From: a virus
Length of the DNA stretch: 39,642 nucleotides
IMG/VR virus record: IMGVR_UViG_3300033148_007798
Span: 1 to 39,642 of that record
Strand: one strand, 5' to 3'
Under the pieces are notes generated by a model, which made no database searches, was not told the DNA's origin, and was given only the letters and a program-made list of their open reading frames with translations. Below, one piece after another: positions 1 through 7,392 of the stretch. Position numbers and translations under genes: made by a program. Each line of letters opens with the position of its first letter. Within the stretch, counting starts at the first letter, position 1.

Positions 1-191
1 AACCCAGTACTAGTATCTGTAATACGAATATTACACACATAATAACTACCAGCATCTTTACGTGCCAGTATAGTCCTTCGGTTTATATTCCAGTTATCTA
101 TATATGTATAAGATAAACCAGTACTAGTTAATAAAGGACGTAACTGATCCCAATCAATATCTACTAAATGTGCTGAATTAACTAATCCCAA
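1..191 (-). CDS. Partial tail-module protein with TSTG motifs (C-terminus off the window)
   Basis: This open frame runs off the left edge. The first 63 residues are visible and begin MGLVNSAHLVDIDWDQL. The likely start is a TTG at 189-191, preceded by a GGTAGG Shine-Dalgarno that overlaps the stop codon of the upstream gene (202..525). No ATG or GTG lies before it, and the same TTG plus GGTAGG arrangement occurs at 10062-10064. Two TSTG tetrapeptides are present, at residues 22-25 and at the window edge, and both are written as ACT AGT ACT GGN. That links it to the neighbouring tail-fibre genes. The family is not recognised. Its place at the 3' end of the tail cluster suggests a tail or fibre-associated protein. 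Confidence 0.6.
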   Translation of the reverse strand, partial: MGLVNSAHLVDIDWDQLRPLLTSTGLSYTYIDNWNINRRTILARKDAGSYYVCNIRITDTSTG

Positions 192-201
192 AACAACCTA
201 C

Positions 202-525
202 CTAACTAATATCTGGAATAGGCTCGACTATCGCTCCTAATTTTAAGATCCTATCTGATCTATATTTTTCCATTTGCTTATCAATAAATTGAGCTCTTTC
301 ACTAAATTTTTTTATTCGCTTTTCATTCGAATTTTTTAAATCATAATAAATTCCCTCAGGATCATCACGATAATCCCAAATTCCACCTAGTACCTCTTTA
401 CCATTATCCTGTATAGATATTTCTAAAGCAAGTCCCAGTGGATGCAAAAATCGTCTATTTAATTCCTGCAAATATCCCTTTTCCCTAAACTCTTTAATAG
501 ACATGTATTTAATTTCTTTACTCAT
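202..525 (-). CDS. Conserved hypothetical phage protein (FLHPLGLALE / WDYRDDPEG type)
   Basis: A 107-aa soluble protein with an N-terminal YMSIKEFREKGYLQELNRRFLHPLGLALE segment, then GGIWDYRDDPEGIYYD, then a charged helical tail (about residues 65-100). I recognise the combination of an HPLGLALE strand and a WDYRDDPEG turn as a recurrent small phage protein of unknown role that is often near tail genes. That is memory of a family, not a database result. It starts with ATG at 523-525, preceded by AAGGGGG, a good ribosome binding site. It sits between two tail-like genes in the same direction with short gaps, so it is probably co-transcribed. It contains no TSTG, unlike its neighbours. The function is unknown. 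Confidence 0.75.
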   Translation of the reverse strand: MSKEIKYMSIKEFREKGYLQELNRRFLHPLGLALEISIQDNGKEVLGGIWDYRDDPEGIYYDLKNSNEKRIKKFSERAQFIDKQMEKYRSDRILKLGAIVEPIPDIS

Positions 526-542
526 AAATCCCCCTTAAAATA

Positions 543-1217
543 TTATTCTATTGCCCTTACAATTAAACCTCTACGCATTCTATTACCATTAGTATGTGCT
601 CTAGCCTTAACAACAACTTGATCATTAAATATACAAGCAGCAGGTGGCTCAAAAATAATACCCCTACTATTGGCATGAACATACACAAAACGAGGCACTT
701 GTGCCACAGTACCTTGAAATAAACCTCCAGGAGATGCATCTATATAATGATTATCTGCAAGATCTCTGATATTCAAACCATCTACCATAGCCTCCCCATC
801 TACCAAAATCTGGATATCAACATCATTATTTCTGAAAACCATTTCTAAAGTATATATTTTCCCAGGATTACCAGAAGTCGTTGAATAAACAGTTACATAA
901 GAACCATTAGTTAATGGTTGATCTTTCGTAAATTCATCATACCGAATCTTATCTCCAAAAGAAACATCAAAACCATCATTTGTTATATTAACATCAAGAG
1001 CAATACGTTCACCAGTAGATGTTGTAGTTACCTGCTTAGTCTCTTCAGCAGGATCTTTTATACTAACAGCATCCACAGTAACCTGTGTATTAATAGGACT
1101 AACTACATTAACATCCAATGCTGTATAATCACCTGTACTGGTTCCAAGAGGTTGTCCAGTACTAGTAACAGTAGCTAGTCCTATTTCGTTGTCTATGTCC
1201 GCAACAACAAAAATCAT
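543..1217 (-). CDS. Putative tail or receptor-binding virion protein with TSTG repeats
   Basis: A 224-aa, beta-rich, Thr/Val/Asp-rich protein without cysteine pairs or membrane segments, apart from a short hydrophobic start (MIFVVADI). The first half holds three TSTG motifs. Two of them lie in related phrases, TSTGDYTALDVNV and TSTGERIALDVNI, which suggests an internal duplication of a beta module. The second half (about residues 90-224) reads like a globular beta domain that ends VVKARAHTNGNRMRRGLIVRAIE. It starts with ATG at 1215-1217 without a strong Shine-Dalgarno. It lies in the tail-fibre cluster downstream of the 567-aa fibre gene. The call as a fibre-associated protein rests on composition and context only. 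Confidence 0.6.
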   Translation of the reverse strand: MIFVVADIDNEIGLATVTSTGQPLGTSTGDYTALDVNVVSPINTQVTVDAVSIKDPAEETKQVTTTSTGERIALDVNITNDGFDVSFGDKIRYDEFTKDQPLTNGSYVTVYSTTSGNPGKIYTLEMVFRNNDVDIQILVDGEAMVDGLNIRDLADNHYIDASPGGLFQGTVAQVPRFVYVHANSRGIIFEPPAACIFNDQVVVKARAHTNGNRMRRGLIVRAIE

Positions 1218-1227
1218 AAAAAATCAA

Positions 1228-1425
1228 TTACTTTCGACCAATTCCCAAACCAGGTCCTCTTCCACGACCACGTCCATCCATCGGACGATTACGCTCTTTA
1301 TTAGATGTTCCCTTAAATAAACCCATCTGTTTAAATTTTTTCATATCTGTTGCATCACAACCACCCCGCCCTCGACCGGTACGAGGTCCTTTACCCATAG
1401 GTCCTGTCTTATCAAAATTAGGCAT
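1228..1425 (-). CDS. Small Gly/Arg-rich protein of DUF5320-like type
   Basis: A 65-aa basic protein that starts MPNFDKTGPMGKGPRTGRGR and ends in a GRGRGRGPGLGIGRK tail. The N-terminus closely follows the pattern DGTGPMGKGPMTGRGxGxC that I know from small DUF5320-type bacterial and archaeal proteins of unknown function. The expected Cys is present (residue 23). A strong Shine-Dalgarno (AAAGGAG) lies about 10 bases before the ATG, so this is a genuine gene. It sits inside the tail module between two fibre-type genes, which is an unexpected place for this family. The arginine-glycine tail could bind nucleic acid or an acidic partner, but that is inference. Confidence 0.75.
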   Translation of the reverse strand: MPNFDKTGPMGKGPRTGRGRGGCDATDMKKFKQMGLFKGTSNKERNRPMDGRGRGRGPGLGIGRK

Positions 1426-1451
1426 AATCTGCTGCTCCTTTCAAAAAAATA

Positions 1452-1955
1452 TTAATAGAGAATCAATGAAGAATCTACAGAAATTACTCTACCATCAGAT
1501 CCTCTATTAATAGTTTCTGTATATTTTTCTGCAAGAATACCACTACTATCATATTGACTCGTAACAACCTGACTAACACGATTATTTGATCTAGTAAAAA
1601 TATACTCCCTAACCTTTGTAGTCTTTCCAGTACTAGTATAATAAATAATACTATTTATTCTCTGTGATACATCTCTACTTATCTCTATATAACAATTTTC
1701 TGATATTTCATGTACTAACTCATCCAATCCTCTATGATATAATTCATCTAAAGAAATTATAACATCACCAGTTCCAGCATCCACCCCATCATAAATTATA
1801 GTAGTACCATTCCCTGGTAATACTTTACGTACAACAGCCCGCCCTGTCGAACTCACATTTAAGTCAACTCTGCTGACATCACCATCTTTGATGTCAGCAG
1901 AATCAACAGTACCATCCATTAACTGATCTCCACCACGGAGACGTATTCTAGGCAT
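1452..1955 (-). CDS. Putative tail-fibre-associated protein
   Basis: A 167-aa protein that begins MPRIRLRGGDQLMDGTVDSADIKDGDVSRVDLNV, a pattern common in phage fibre proteins (an R-G-x-x-QL-x-DGTV-x-x-x-x-I-x-DG repeat, then an xRxDLNV strand). Residues 35-75 carry SSTGRAVV and a GTTIIYDGVDAGTGDVIISL beta segment. The C-terminal part has YYTSTGKTTKVREYIFTRS, whose TSTG is encoded by the same 11-mer seen at 4-14, 118-128 and 1156-1166. The start ATG at 1953-1955 has an AGGA that overlaps the stop of the fibre gene upstream, so the two are translationally linked. Probable role: accessory protein of the distal tail. The exact function is unknown. Confidence 0.65.
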   Translation of the reverse strand: MPRIRLRGGDQLMDGTVDSADIKDGDVSRVDLNVSSTGRAVVRKVLPGNGTTIIYDGVDAGTGDVIISLDELYHRGLDELVHEISENCYIEISRDVSQRINSIIYYTSTGKTTKVREYIFTRSNNRVSQVVTSQYDSSGILAEKYTETINRGSDGRVISVDSSLILY

Positions 1956-1966
1956 AAATATTAATC

Positions 1967-3670
1967 CTAATATCTATAATCTACACAAACTTGATCCCAA
2001 TGATCGGGCTGACCAGATGGTGCCTTTAAATTATAATTAAATGTAATTACACCAGTTGTATAATTAACAGTATAATCATGCGACGCACCTTCTCGCACAC
2101 GTTCACCATTTAAATAAACAGCCAACGTACCACTCTTTATAGGAATATTAGCAACTGCACCACAAGTTGGACTATTATGTGTAACAGTAACATACTCACC
2201 AATAACTTCTCTGGTAGTACCAATAACTTCAAGTTGATTACTGCCATTTACATGAATAGTAGTACCATCAACCTGAACATCCAAAGATGATCCACCACCA
2301 CCACTAAGAGCACTTCCAGCTACACTTGTATTCAAATGCGTTTCAGTTATAGCAGAATCAGCAACGTCGAAATCAATAATATCATCATCTATACCATTAA
2401 TTTCAACAACACCAGTAGTACTTCTCAAATACAATGTATCATGTATTTGATCTGCAACAGCATTATTTCCAGTTTTAGGTATAATTGTACGGAAAGCATA
2501 ACTTGTATATGTACTTCCATGATTATGATCATCTAATGTATCCAAAGCCTTCTGTACAGTATCATCAGCAGAACTTAATATAGTATCAAAATTAGTAGTA
2601 TCCGTAGGAACATCTGAAGCATTTACCTGATCAGAACCTAAACCCCAGTCAATATCAGATGCTTGTACAGCATCATCCTGAATCTCAGTAACACCAGTAG
2701 ATGTAATATGAACATCACCAGTCATTGTACGATCATACCAATTACCATCAGAACTTCTTATTAAAATATCACCTGCAGTTGCACCAGTAACATCTACATC
2801 TGTAATATCACCACTAGCTAACGAATGAGTATGTGCAGGAGGTGCTATTACATAAAGATTATTACTACCATTAATACCAATAGTAGTATTATCCACACGC
2901 ACATACATACTATTAGTAGACAAACCAATCGCACCCGTGGACAATAGATCTGCTTGAAAATCATTACCTACTTTCTTAACACCTAAACTAGCTGTATATG
3001 TACCAGCTCCTCCAAACTGTGTCCATTTGATTCCAGTAGTATCAACAGTAATCGGTTCATCTGTGATACAAACCCACGCTGTATCACTAATCGTATTACC
3101 TTCCTCTATCCATGTATACGATCCGGACAACTGCTCTGTAACACCTGGTAAAGTATAACCATCCCAGTCTTCTGCTCTAGTTAATACCCAACCACCACTA
3201 GCTCCAGTACTGGTAACAATATATATACCATTTTCAGAACTCTCGTTAACCGCAGCCCCAGTAGATGTCTCGTTTTTAACTAGAATCCTATCATCCACAT
3301 TAACAGCTATTCCATCAATATATAATTGACCAGTAGATGATCCTATAAGAGTAGCCCCTTGACCAGCACCAGACTGTGTATGTGACGGCAATGCTGCTAC
3401 AGTCGCAAGTCTCACTGATTCCTTTGGATCCAAACCTTGTGCAACACTATCAACATATACTTTAGTAGCTGCATCAGAATCCGCTGTAGGATTACGTAAA
3501 CCTGTAATGGTAGCATCTTTCGCACCATTAGTCATATCCCAATCTTTAGCAGCACCTGTAGATGTTGTTAAAAAACCAGTTGATGTATTCCCATCATAAC
3601 CCCATGTTCTGTCTAATGTCACAGACCATGGCATTATCTGAGTATTCCCTCTAATCCATGTTCGACTCAT
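1967..3670 (-). CDS. Tail fibre protein with TSTG motifs
   Basis: A 567-aa protein with clear fibre signatures. Residues 55-78 contain LRNPTADSDAATKVYVDSV, the N-P-x-x-DAATK-YVD linker common in phage fibres. Residues 86-170 form the module VRLATVAAL ... YIDGIAVNVDDRILVKNE ... ENGIYIV ... WVLTRAEDWDG found in many fibre and tail proteins. The rest is low-complexity, Thr/Asp/Ser-rich beta sequence. The C-terminus (about 490-567) is a small beta domain with YLNGERVREGASHDYTV that resembles the protein encoded at 3787..4077. Five TSTG motifs (residues 29-32, 36-39, 135-138, 153-156 and one near 325) plus STG at 112 and near 248 interrupt otherwise familiar motifs. GGGGG lies just before the ATG. 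Likely role: host recognition or a fibre shaft. Confidence 0.85.
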   Translation of the reverse strand: MSRTWIRGNTQIMPWSVTLDRTWGYDGNTSTGFLTTSTGAAKDWDMTNGAKDATITGLRNPTADSDAATKVYVDSVAQGLDPKESVRLATVAALPSHTQSGAGQGATLIGSSTGQLYIDGIAVNVDDRILVKNETSTGAAVNESSENGIYIVTSTGASGGWVLTRAEDWDGYTLPGVTEQLSGSYTWIEEGNTISDTAWVCITDEPITVDTTGIKWTQFGGAGTYTASLGVKKVGNDFQADLLSTGAIGLSTNSMYVRVDNTTIGINGSNNLYVIAPPAHTHSLASGDITDVDVTGATAGDILIRSSDGNWYDRTMTGDVHITSTGVTEIQDDAVQASDIDWGLGSDQVNASDVPTDTTNFDTILSSADDTVQKALDTLDDHNHGSTYTSYAFRTIIPKTGNNAVADQIHDTLYLRSTTGVVEINGIDDDIIDFDVADSAITETHLNTSVAGSALSGGGGSSLDVQVDGTTIHVNGSNQLEVIGTTREVIGEYVTVTHNSPTCGAVANIPIKSGTLAVYLNGERVREGASHDYTVNYTTGVITFNYNLKAPSGQPDHWDQVCVDYRY

Positions 3671-3786
3671 ACAAACCCCCAGAGATTAAAAAATATATTT
3701 TTTTCTATTATATATCTCATATTATCTTATTCTCTCAATATAAATAATAAAGATGGTTTTTATCTTTTAGGGTTAGAAAAAAGAAT
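3671..3786 (-). other. AT-rich intergenic gap with a possible weak promoter and hairpin
   Basis: A gap of 116 bases between the 96-aa gene and the tail-fibre gene on the minus strand. It contains TATAAT in minus orientation (plus 3707-3712) and a TTGAGA upstream, but the spacing is about 20 bases, too long for a convincing sigma-70 promoter. A short hairpin (arms AAAGAT and ATCTTT around a 7-base loop, about 3751-3770) could be a weak terminator for the upstream gene. There is no coding sequence. Transcription may restart here for the tail-fibre block. Confidence 0.3.
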
Positions 3787-4077
3787 TTAGGTATTTAAAG
3801 CATAATAACTAGCTACATAAGTATCACCTATATATAACTTCCATTTAGAATTAATAGAGACAATTCGATTATTAATAGTATAATCCCAATCAGAGTGGCG
3901 CACTTGCTTTAAACCATTTAAATGTATAACTAATGTATCTAATTTTGGATCTTTAGAAAGAATAAAAGTATGTGTTTGTATTATATCAACATCGACTGGA
4001 TAAATTTCTGTACAATAACCTGTACTTGTATCCTCAATAAATCTGCGAAATACATTTATCTTTTTTCCTGTAAACAT
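3787..4077 (-). CDS. Small fibre-type beta domain protein
   Basis: A 96-aa protein. Residues 48-96 (DTLVIHLNGLKQVRHSDWDYTINNRIVSINSKWKLYIGD) match in pattern the C-terminal domain of the 567-aa fibre gene: a strand, x-LNG, a basic pair, x-DYT-x-N, a strand and Gly-Asp before a last strand. I read it as a paralogous single-domain copy of that fibre module. The N-terminal third holds one TSTG (residues 17-20), written with different codons from most copies. It starts with ATG at 4075-4077 and lies 12 bases after the stop of the upstream coiled-coil gene. Likely a fibre tip, chaperone or adaptor protein. The precise role is unknown. Confidence 0.6.
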   Translation of the reverse strand: MFTGKKINVFRRFIEDTSTGYCTEIYPVDVDIIQTHTFILSKDPKLDTLVIHLNGLKQVRHSDWDYTINNRIVSINSKWKLYIGDTYVASYYALNT

Positions 4078-4089
4078 AAATTAAAATCT

Positions 4090-4530
4090 TCATACATCAT
4101 TCAATATTATCTTTCCAGTCTCTCTATCAAAACTCCATTTATCCTGCAACTTATATTTAGAGTTCAATTTTAAAATAATATCTTTATATTCCTGTGATAT
4201 TTTCTGTAATAAATTTTTATAATATTGTACATCTCTTTCAGCAGTATTTAATTCATTTCGTTTAGCTATCCGCAACATTTTTAAAGTATCTATATTATCT
4301 TTAATAAGTCGAATCTGATCCTCCACCATATTAATACATGTCTGTAAACTATTTCTACGATCAACACAATATTCTATCAACAATTTATCAGATTTTTCTA
4401 AATAAATATCTGTAGCAACAGTAGAATCATTTACTATAATATTGTCAGATGTAATAGTAGTAGAATCGTTCATTATATTAACAGAATTATCCATATGTAC
4501 ATATTTTGAAAGCTTACGTACTAACACCAT
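4090..4530 (-). CDS. Hypothetical coiled-coil protein
   Basis: A 146-aa protein without recognised family. Residues 15-45 are polar (VNIMNDSTTITSDNIIVNDS). The stretch from about 48 to 130 is a long charged helix with heptad-like hydrophobic spacing, and the C-terminus is DKWSFDRETGKIILNDV. A TTG at 4531-4533 precedes the ATG at 4528-4530. I chose the ATG because the only Shine-Dalgarno-like run (AGGA) is already very close to it. The gene sits between a large charged protein and a fibre-type domain, so a tail assembly or fibre-linker role is possible but not shown. Confidence 0.6.
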   Translation of the reverse strand: MVLVRKLSKYVHMDNSVNIMNDSTTITSDNIIVNDSTVATDIYLEKSDKLLIEYCVDRRNSLQTCINMVEDQIRLIKDNIDTLKMLRIAKRNELNTAERDVQYYKNLLQKISQEYKDIILKLNSKYKLQDKWSFDRETGKIILNDV

Positions 4531-4535
4531 CAATC

Positions 4536-5993
4536 CTACATATAACTATTTATTTGATTCAGTATTGCACCAAATACACGACTAGCTGTATCATTAGAAA
4601 TACCTTGAGCCTGCTTCCATTGCAAAAATAAATTATCTAATGTATTCGCCTCTTTAACCTTATCTACATGATTCCAAAAAGATACTACATAAACTTCTAT
4701 TGATGGCTCCTCCTTCGAGGATTTTTCAGAACTAGAAGCATCTTCTAATGATTCTATAAATTCATGTATTAATTCCCCACTAGATGTCTCCGGCAGATTA
4801 TCATTAATAAAATCAATATTTTTTCCAGAATCCTCAATAATAATACGCTCTGCATCATCTTTCCGGTCAACATTAACTAAACCAAGTATTTTAGACAGCA
4901 TATCATCAGGAGCCATAGCTGTTCTTTCTAAAGATTTAGTTAATGTACTCATTTCAACATCACCAACATCACTTTCTTTTCCCTTAGAAGGAACACCTAC
5001 TTCCATCTGCATAACTTCCTTCATAACGTCTGCAACTTTTTGATCCACATCAATCCCAGTTTTTTCTTTAATTGTAGCAGGATCTCCAGAAAGTACTATA
5101 TCTTCCACCATAGATGTCACTTTATCTCTATTTATAGTAACATCGTTTGTACGCTCATAATTTTTAAATTCCTTTCGCACTTCCTTTAACCAATGTTTAA
5201 TTCCATTATATAAATCATCTACTTCATATGAAACTTTAATCCTATTTGATTGTACTTTCGCTATACCAACAGGTTGTTCTTGTTGCAATGGTTGAATCTG
5301 TTGTTTTTCTATATTAGCATTTCCTTCCTCTGCTGTGCCAGAAACTTCATTTTTAAAGTACTCCACAATTCTCTTACTCATCTCAGTAGCAATTTCTTCT
5401 TCCGACATAACATCAGTATTAGTTGTATTTTCTGATTGTTGAGGTGCTACTGTTGGTAATATATCAACAGTACCATCTGCAATACCACCTACTCTATCCT
5501 TCATAGGCAAAAAAGGATAACGTAAACGTGATAATAACATATTAATCCTATCTGCTTTCTTAAATAAAAAATCATCTATAGCTTGCATAGCTTCCTCCTT
5601 ACGCTCCTCTTTTTCTTCCTTCTCTTCCCTTTCTTTTTTTTCTTCTGCTTTTTCTTCCTTCTTCTCTTCTTCTTCTTCCCTACTTACACTTCTTGGAACA
5701 CGTGTAGTAGGTTTCACCTCTCCACGTTCTTCTTTTGTCTTATACGTAATATGTATTTGCTCCTCATTCCGAAATGATCGATTAGTATGATATCTCAATT
5801 TATAATCATCAATCAATTGTCTAATCTGTTTCTTCGTTGTGAATTCTAGAGTATCTATTAATGCCCCATTTTCATAAATTTCTACAATATACCCAACACC
5901 TATACGAGCCCCAGGTTCCTTTTTACGTATAAAAACATCAGTACCTATACCCGTCTGCTGTGTGTTATCATATAAAATATCACTATCTGCCAT
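4536..5993 (-). CDS. Large charged hypothetical virion protein with Glu/Lys block
   Basis: A 485-aa protein without recognised family. Residues 1-95 look globular, with alternating strands (GVGYIVEIYENGALIDTLEF). Residues 106-137 are an almost pure Glu/Lys/Arg block, visible as a CTTCTT-rich run at about 5583-5690 on the plus strand. After it comes a mixed helical and low-complexity region that ends in a globular helical tail (about 430-485, VSFWNHVDKVKEANTLDNLFLQWKQAQG). There are no membrane segments or catalytic motifs. It starts with ATG at 5991-5993 with only a weak AGAAG site. Position downstream of head genes and upstream of fibre genes suggests a structural or assembly role. The Glu/Lys block is probably a single alpha helix or flexible spacer. 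Confidence 0.6.
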   Translation of the reverse strand: MADSDILYDNTQQTGIGTDVFIRKKEPGARIGVGYIVEIYENGALIDTLEFTTKKQIRQLIDDYKLRYHTNRSFRNEEQIHITYKTKEERGEVKPTTRVPRSVSREEEEEKKEEKAEEKKEREEKEEKEERKEEAMQAIDDFLFKKADRINMLLSRLRYPFLPMKDRVGGIADGTVDILPTVAPQQSENTTNTDVMSEEEIATEMSKRIVEYFKNEVSGTAEEGNANIEKQQIQPLQQEQPVGIAKVQSNRIKVSYEVDDLYNGIKHWLKEVRKEFKNYERTNDVTINRDKVTSMVEDIVLSGDPATIKEKTGIDVDQKVADVMKEVMQMEVGVPSKGKESDVGDVEMSTLTKSLERTAMAPDDMLSKILGLVNVDRKDDAERIIIEDSGKNIDFINDNLPETSSGELIHEFIESLEDASSSEKSSKEEPSIEVYVVSFWNHVDKVKEANTLDNLFLQWKQAQGISNDTASRVFGAILNQINSYM

Positions 5994-6006
5994 CTTCTAT
6001 TCAATC

Positions 6007-6390
6007 TTAAGGTATTTTTACATCACAAATTCTATATTTATAAAAAGAATTAGTGCGTTTATCTATCTCTCTTTCTTCAGGATATATCCATGTCATTGTT
6101 TCTGTACCAGCATAATCTATATTATCCATATCTGCACTAAACTCTTCAGAAATTAATGCAAAAATCTGTGCATATCCATCCTCAGTTATCAAATCCGCAG
6201 GATAATTTTCAAGTTCTAATAGTCTAGCACGAGTGATTACTTCTCCATCAATATCTACCTCAGCATATAAACGAATCATAGGAGAAATATGATATTGAAA
6301 TCGTTTCTCGCCCATCTCCAGAGGTTGTCTAACAAATTCAATAGAACTTTTATCTATATAACGTATATCAGGAGCACCAGAATGAACCAC
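6007..6390 (-). CDS. Hypothetical structural protein, possibly the C-terminal part of the preceding gene
   Basis: A 127-aa frame that begins GTG GTT CAT (MVHSGAPDIRYIDKSS). The family is not recognised. It contains RFQYHISPMIRLYAEVDIDGEVITRARLLELENYP and a C-terminal YKYRICDVKIP. The start is doubtful: no Shine-Dalgarno lies before the GTG, and no ATG, GTG or TTG occurs upstream in frame. The frame stays open for 30 further codons, back to the TAA that ends the 300-aa gene at 6481, and it is the same frame as that gene. The bridging codons read as an acidic linker (VKLPTDSNVVEPIGEETSDE and onward). So this may be the C-terminal part of a single protein of about 458 aa, split by one stop codon, or may start at a non-standard ATT. 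Confidence 0.5.
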   Translation of the reverse strand: MVHSGAPDIRYIDKSSIEFVRQPLEMGEKRFQYHISPMIRLYAEVDIDGEVITRARLLELENYPADLITEDGYAQIFALISEEFSADMDNIDYAGTETMTWIYPEEREIDKRTNSFYKYRICDVKIP

Positions 6391-6480
6391 AATAGGATAT
6401 TCTAATTCTTCTTTTTTTTCTTCATCAGAAGTTTCTTCACCAATAGGTTCAACTACATTACTATCCGTAGGTAATTTAAC

Positions 6481-7383
6481 TTAACGTGGTTCCTGATCAT
6501 TATTCTCTACAGCTCCCATAGTATATCTTGTATGATCTAAACGATAATTATCCGGTTGCTCTTCATTTTCATTTTCATTTTTTTTCTTCTTCGATTTTTG
6601 CCATCTCTTTTCTTCATAGTCACCTTTATCCATAACCATATCAACTATCAAATTTGTTAAAGCATTCTCATATATTTCCATTTGTTCAACATTTACATAT
6701 GAATTATCCCCAGATGTTTCATTATAAAAAGAAAATACCCTCACCTCTCTTTTAGGTGCATTTATCATATGTATATCCATTAAAGATAACCCACGAGACA
6801 ACTTGCCAGAATAAGAAACAAAATAAGGAGTTAGCACCTCCGTCAATCTTTCTTTAGAAATTACACCAGAAAAACAACCAAACTCAATCTCCAGATCCCA
6901 AATACCAGTAACCGAATCACGAACAATACCTAATATACAAGCTGTTTGAATTATAGCTACTTTAATATCTTTTTTTCTAATAAACTCTATAACTCTATTT
7001 CGCTTTAATGTAGTTAAAAATCTTCTTCCTGATAAAAGTTTTTCTATTTCTGCATAATCCTGCACATCCCTAACATTTCTAAAAACTTCTTCCTCTGAAA
7101 TCTCATATATTTCTTCACCTTTCCATACACTTTCAGTACCATAAGGTCTTCTAGAAGAAGCTGCACCTAGTTGAGGACCATTCATCAGAAAACTTATAGT
7201 TCTATCTGTATCCTCCATATAAACAAATAAACGAAGATACCCAGTACCCTCAGTCCCTTTTACAGGCTCAACTCTATATATACCGAAAGCAGGATATCTC
7301 TCTATCCATTGCTTAATTAATTCATAACTATTAGGAGGAACTTTCGATGATATAGCAACTGCAAACCATTTAGCATTTTTCAT
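6481..7383 (-). CDS. Hypothetical structural protein
   Basis: A 300-aa protein with a mixed alpha/beta pattern. It starts MKNAKWFAVAISSKVPPNSYELIKQWIERYPAFGIYRV and has a middle region (about 120-200) with IEFIRKKDIKVAIIQTACILGIV. The C-terminal 40 residues form a highly charged KKKKNENENEEQ segment that ends NDQEPR. No family is recognised. It starts with ATG at 7381-7383, shortly after the stop of the candidate protease gene (gap of 9 bases). The charged tail followed by TAA, with the same frame continuing open into the next gene, raises the possibility of a point mutation or stop-codon readthrough. By position a head or neck protein is likely, but nothing in the sequence proves it. Confidence 0.6.
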   Translation of the reverse strand: MKNAKWFAVAISSKVPPNSYELIKQWIERYPAFGIYRVEPVKGTEGTGYLRLFVYMEDTDRTISFLMNGPQLGAASSRRPYGTESVWKGEEIYEISEEEVFRNVRDVQDYAEIEKLLSGRRFLTTLKRNRVIEFIRKKDIKVAIIQTACILGIVRDSVTGIWDLEIEFGCFSGVISKERLTEVLTPYFVSYSGKLSRGLSLMDIHMINAPKREVRVFSFYNETSGDNSYVNVEQMEIYENALTNLIVDMVMDKGDYEEKRWQKSKKKKNENENEEQPDNYRLDHTRYTMGAVENNDQEPR

Positions 7384-7392
7384 AAAAAAATC

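Noticed and set aside
918-1178. Plus-strand frame opposite the 224-aa gene
   Set aside because: Cys/Ser/Ile-rich shadow of the minus-strand gene, with no start signal or family.
1-4077. TSTG as one mobile DNA repeat
   Set aside because: Copies use several different synonymous codon sets, so a single DNA element does not explain them all. Only four share the 11-mer.
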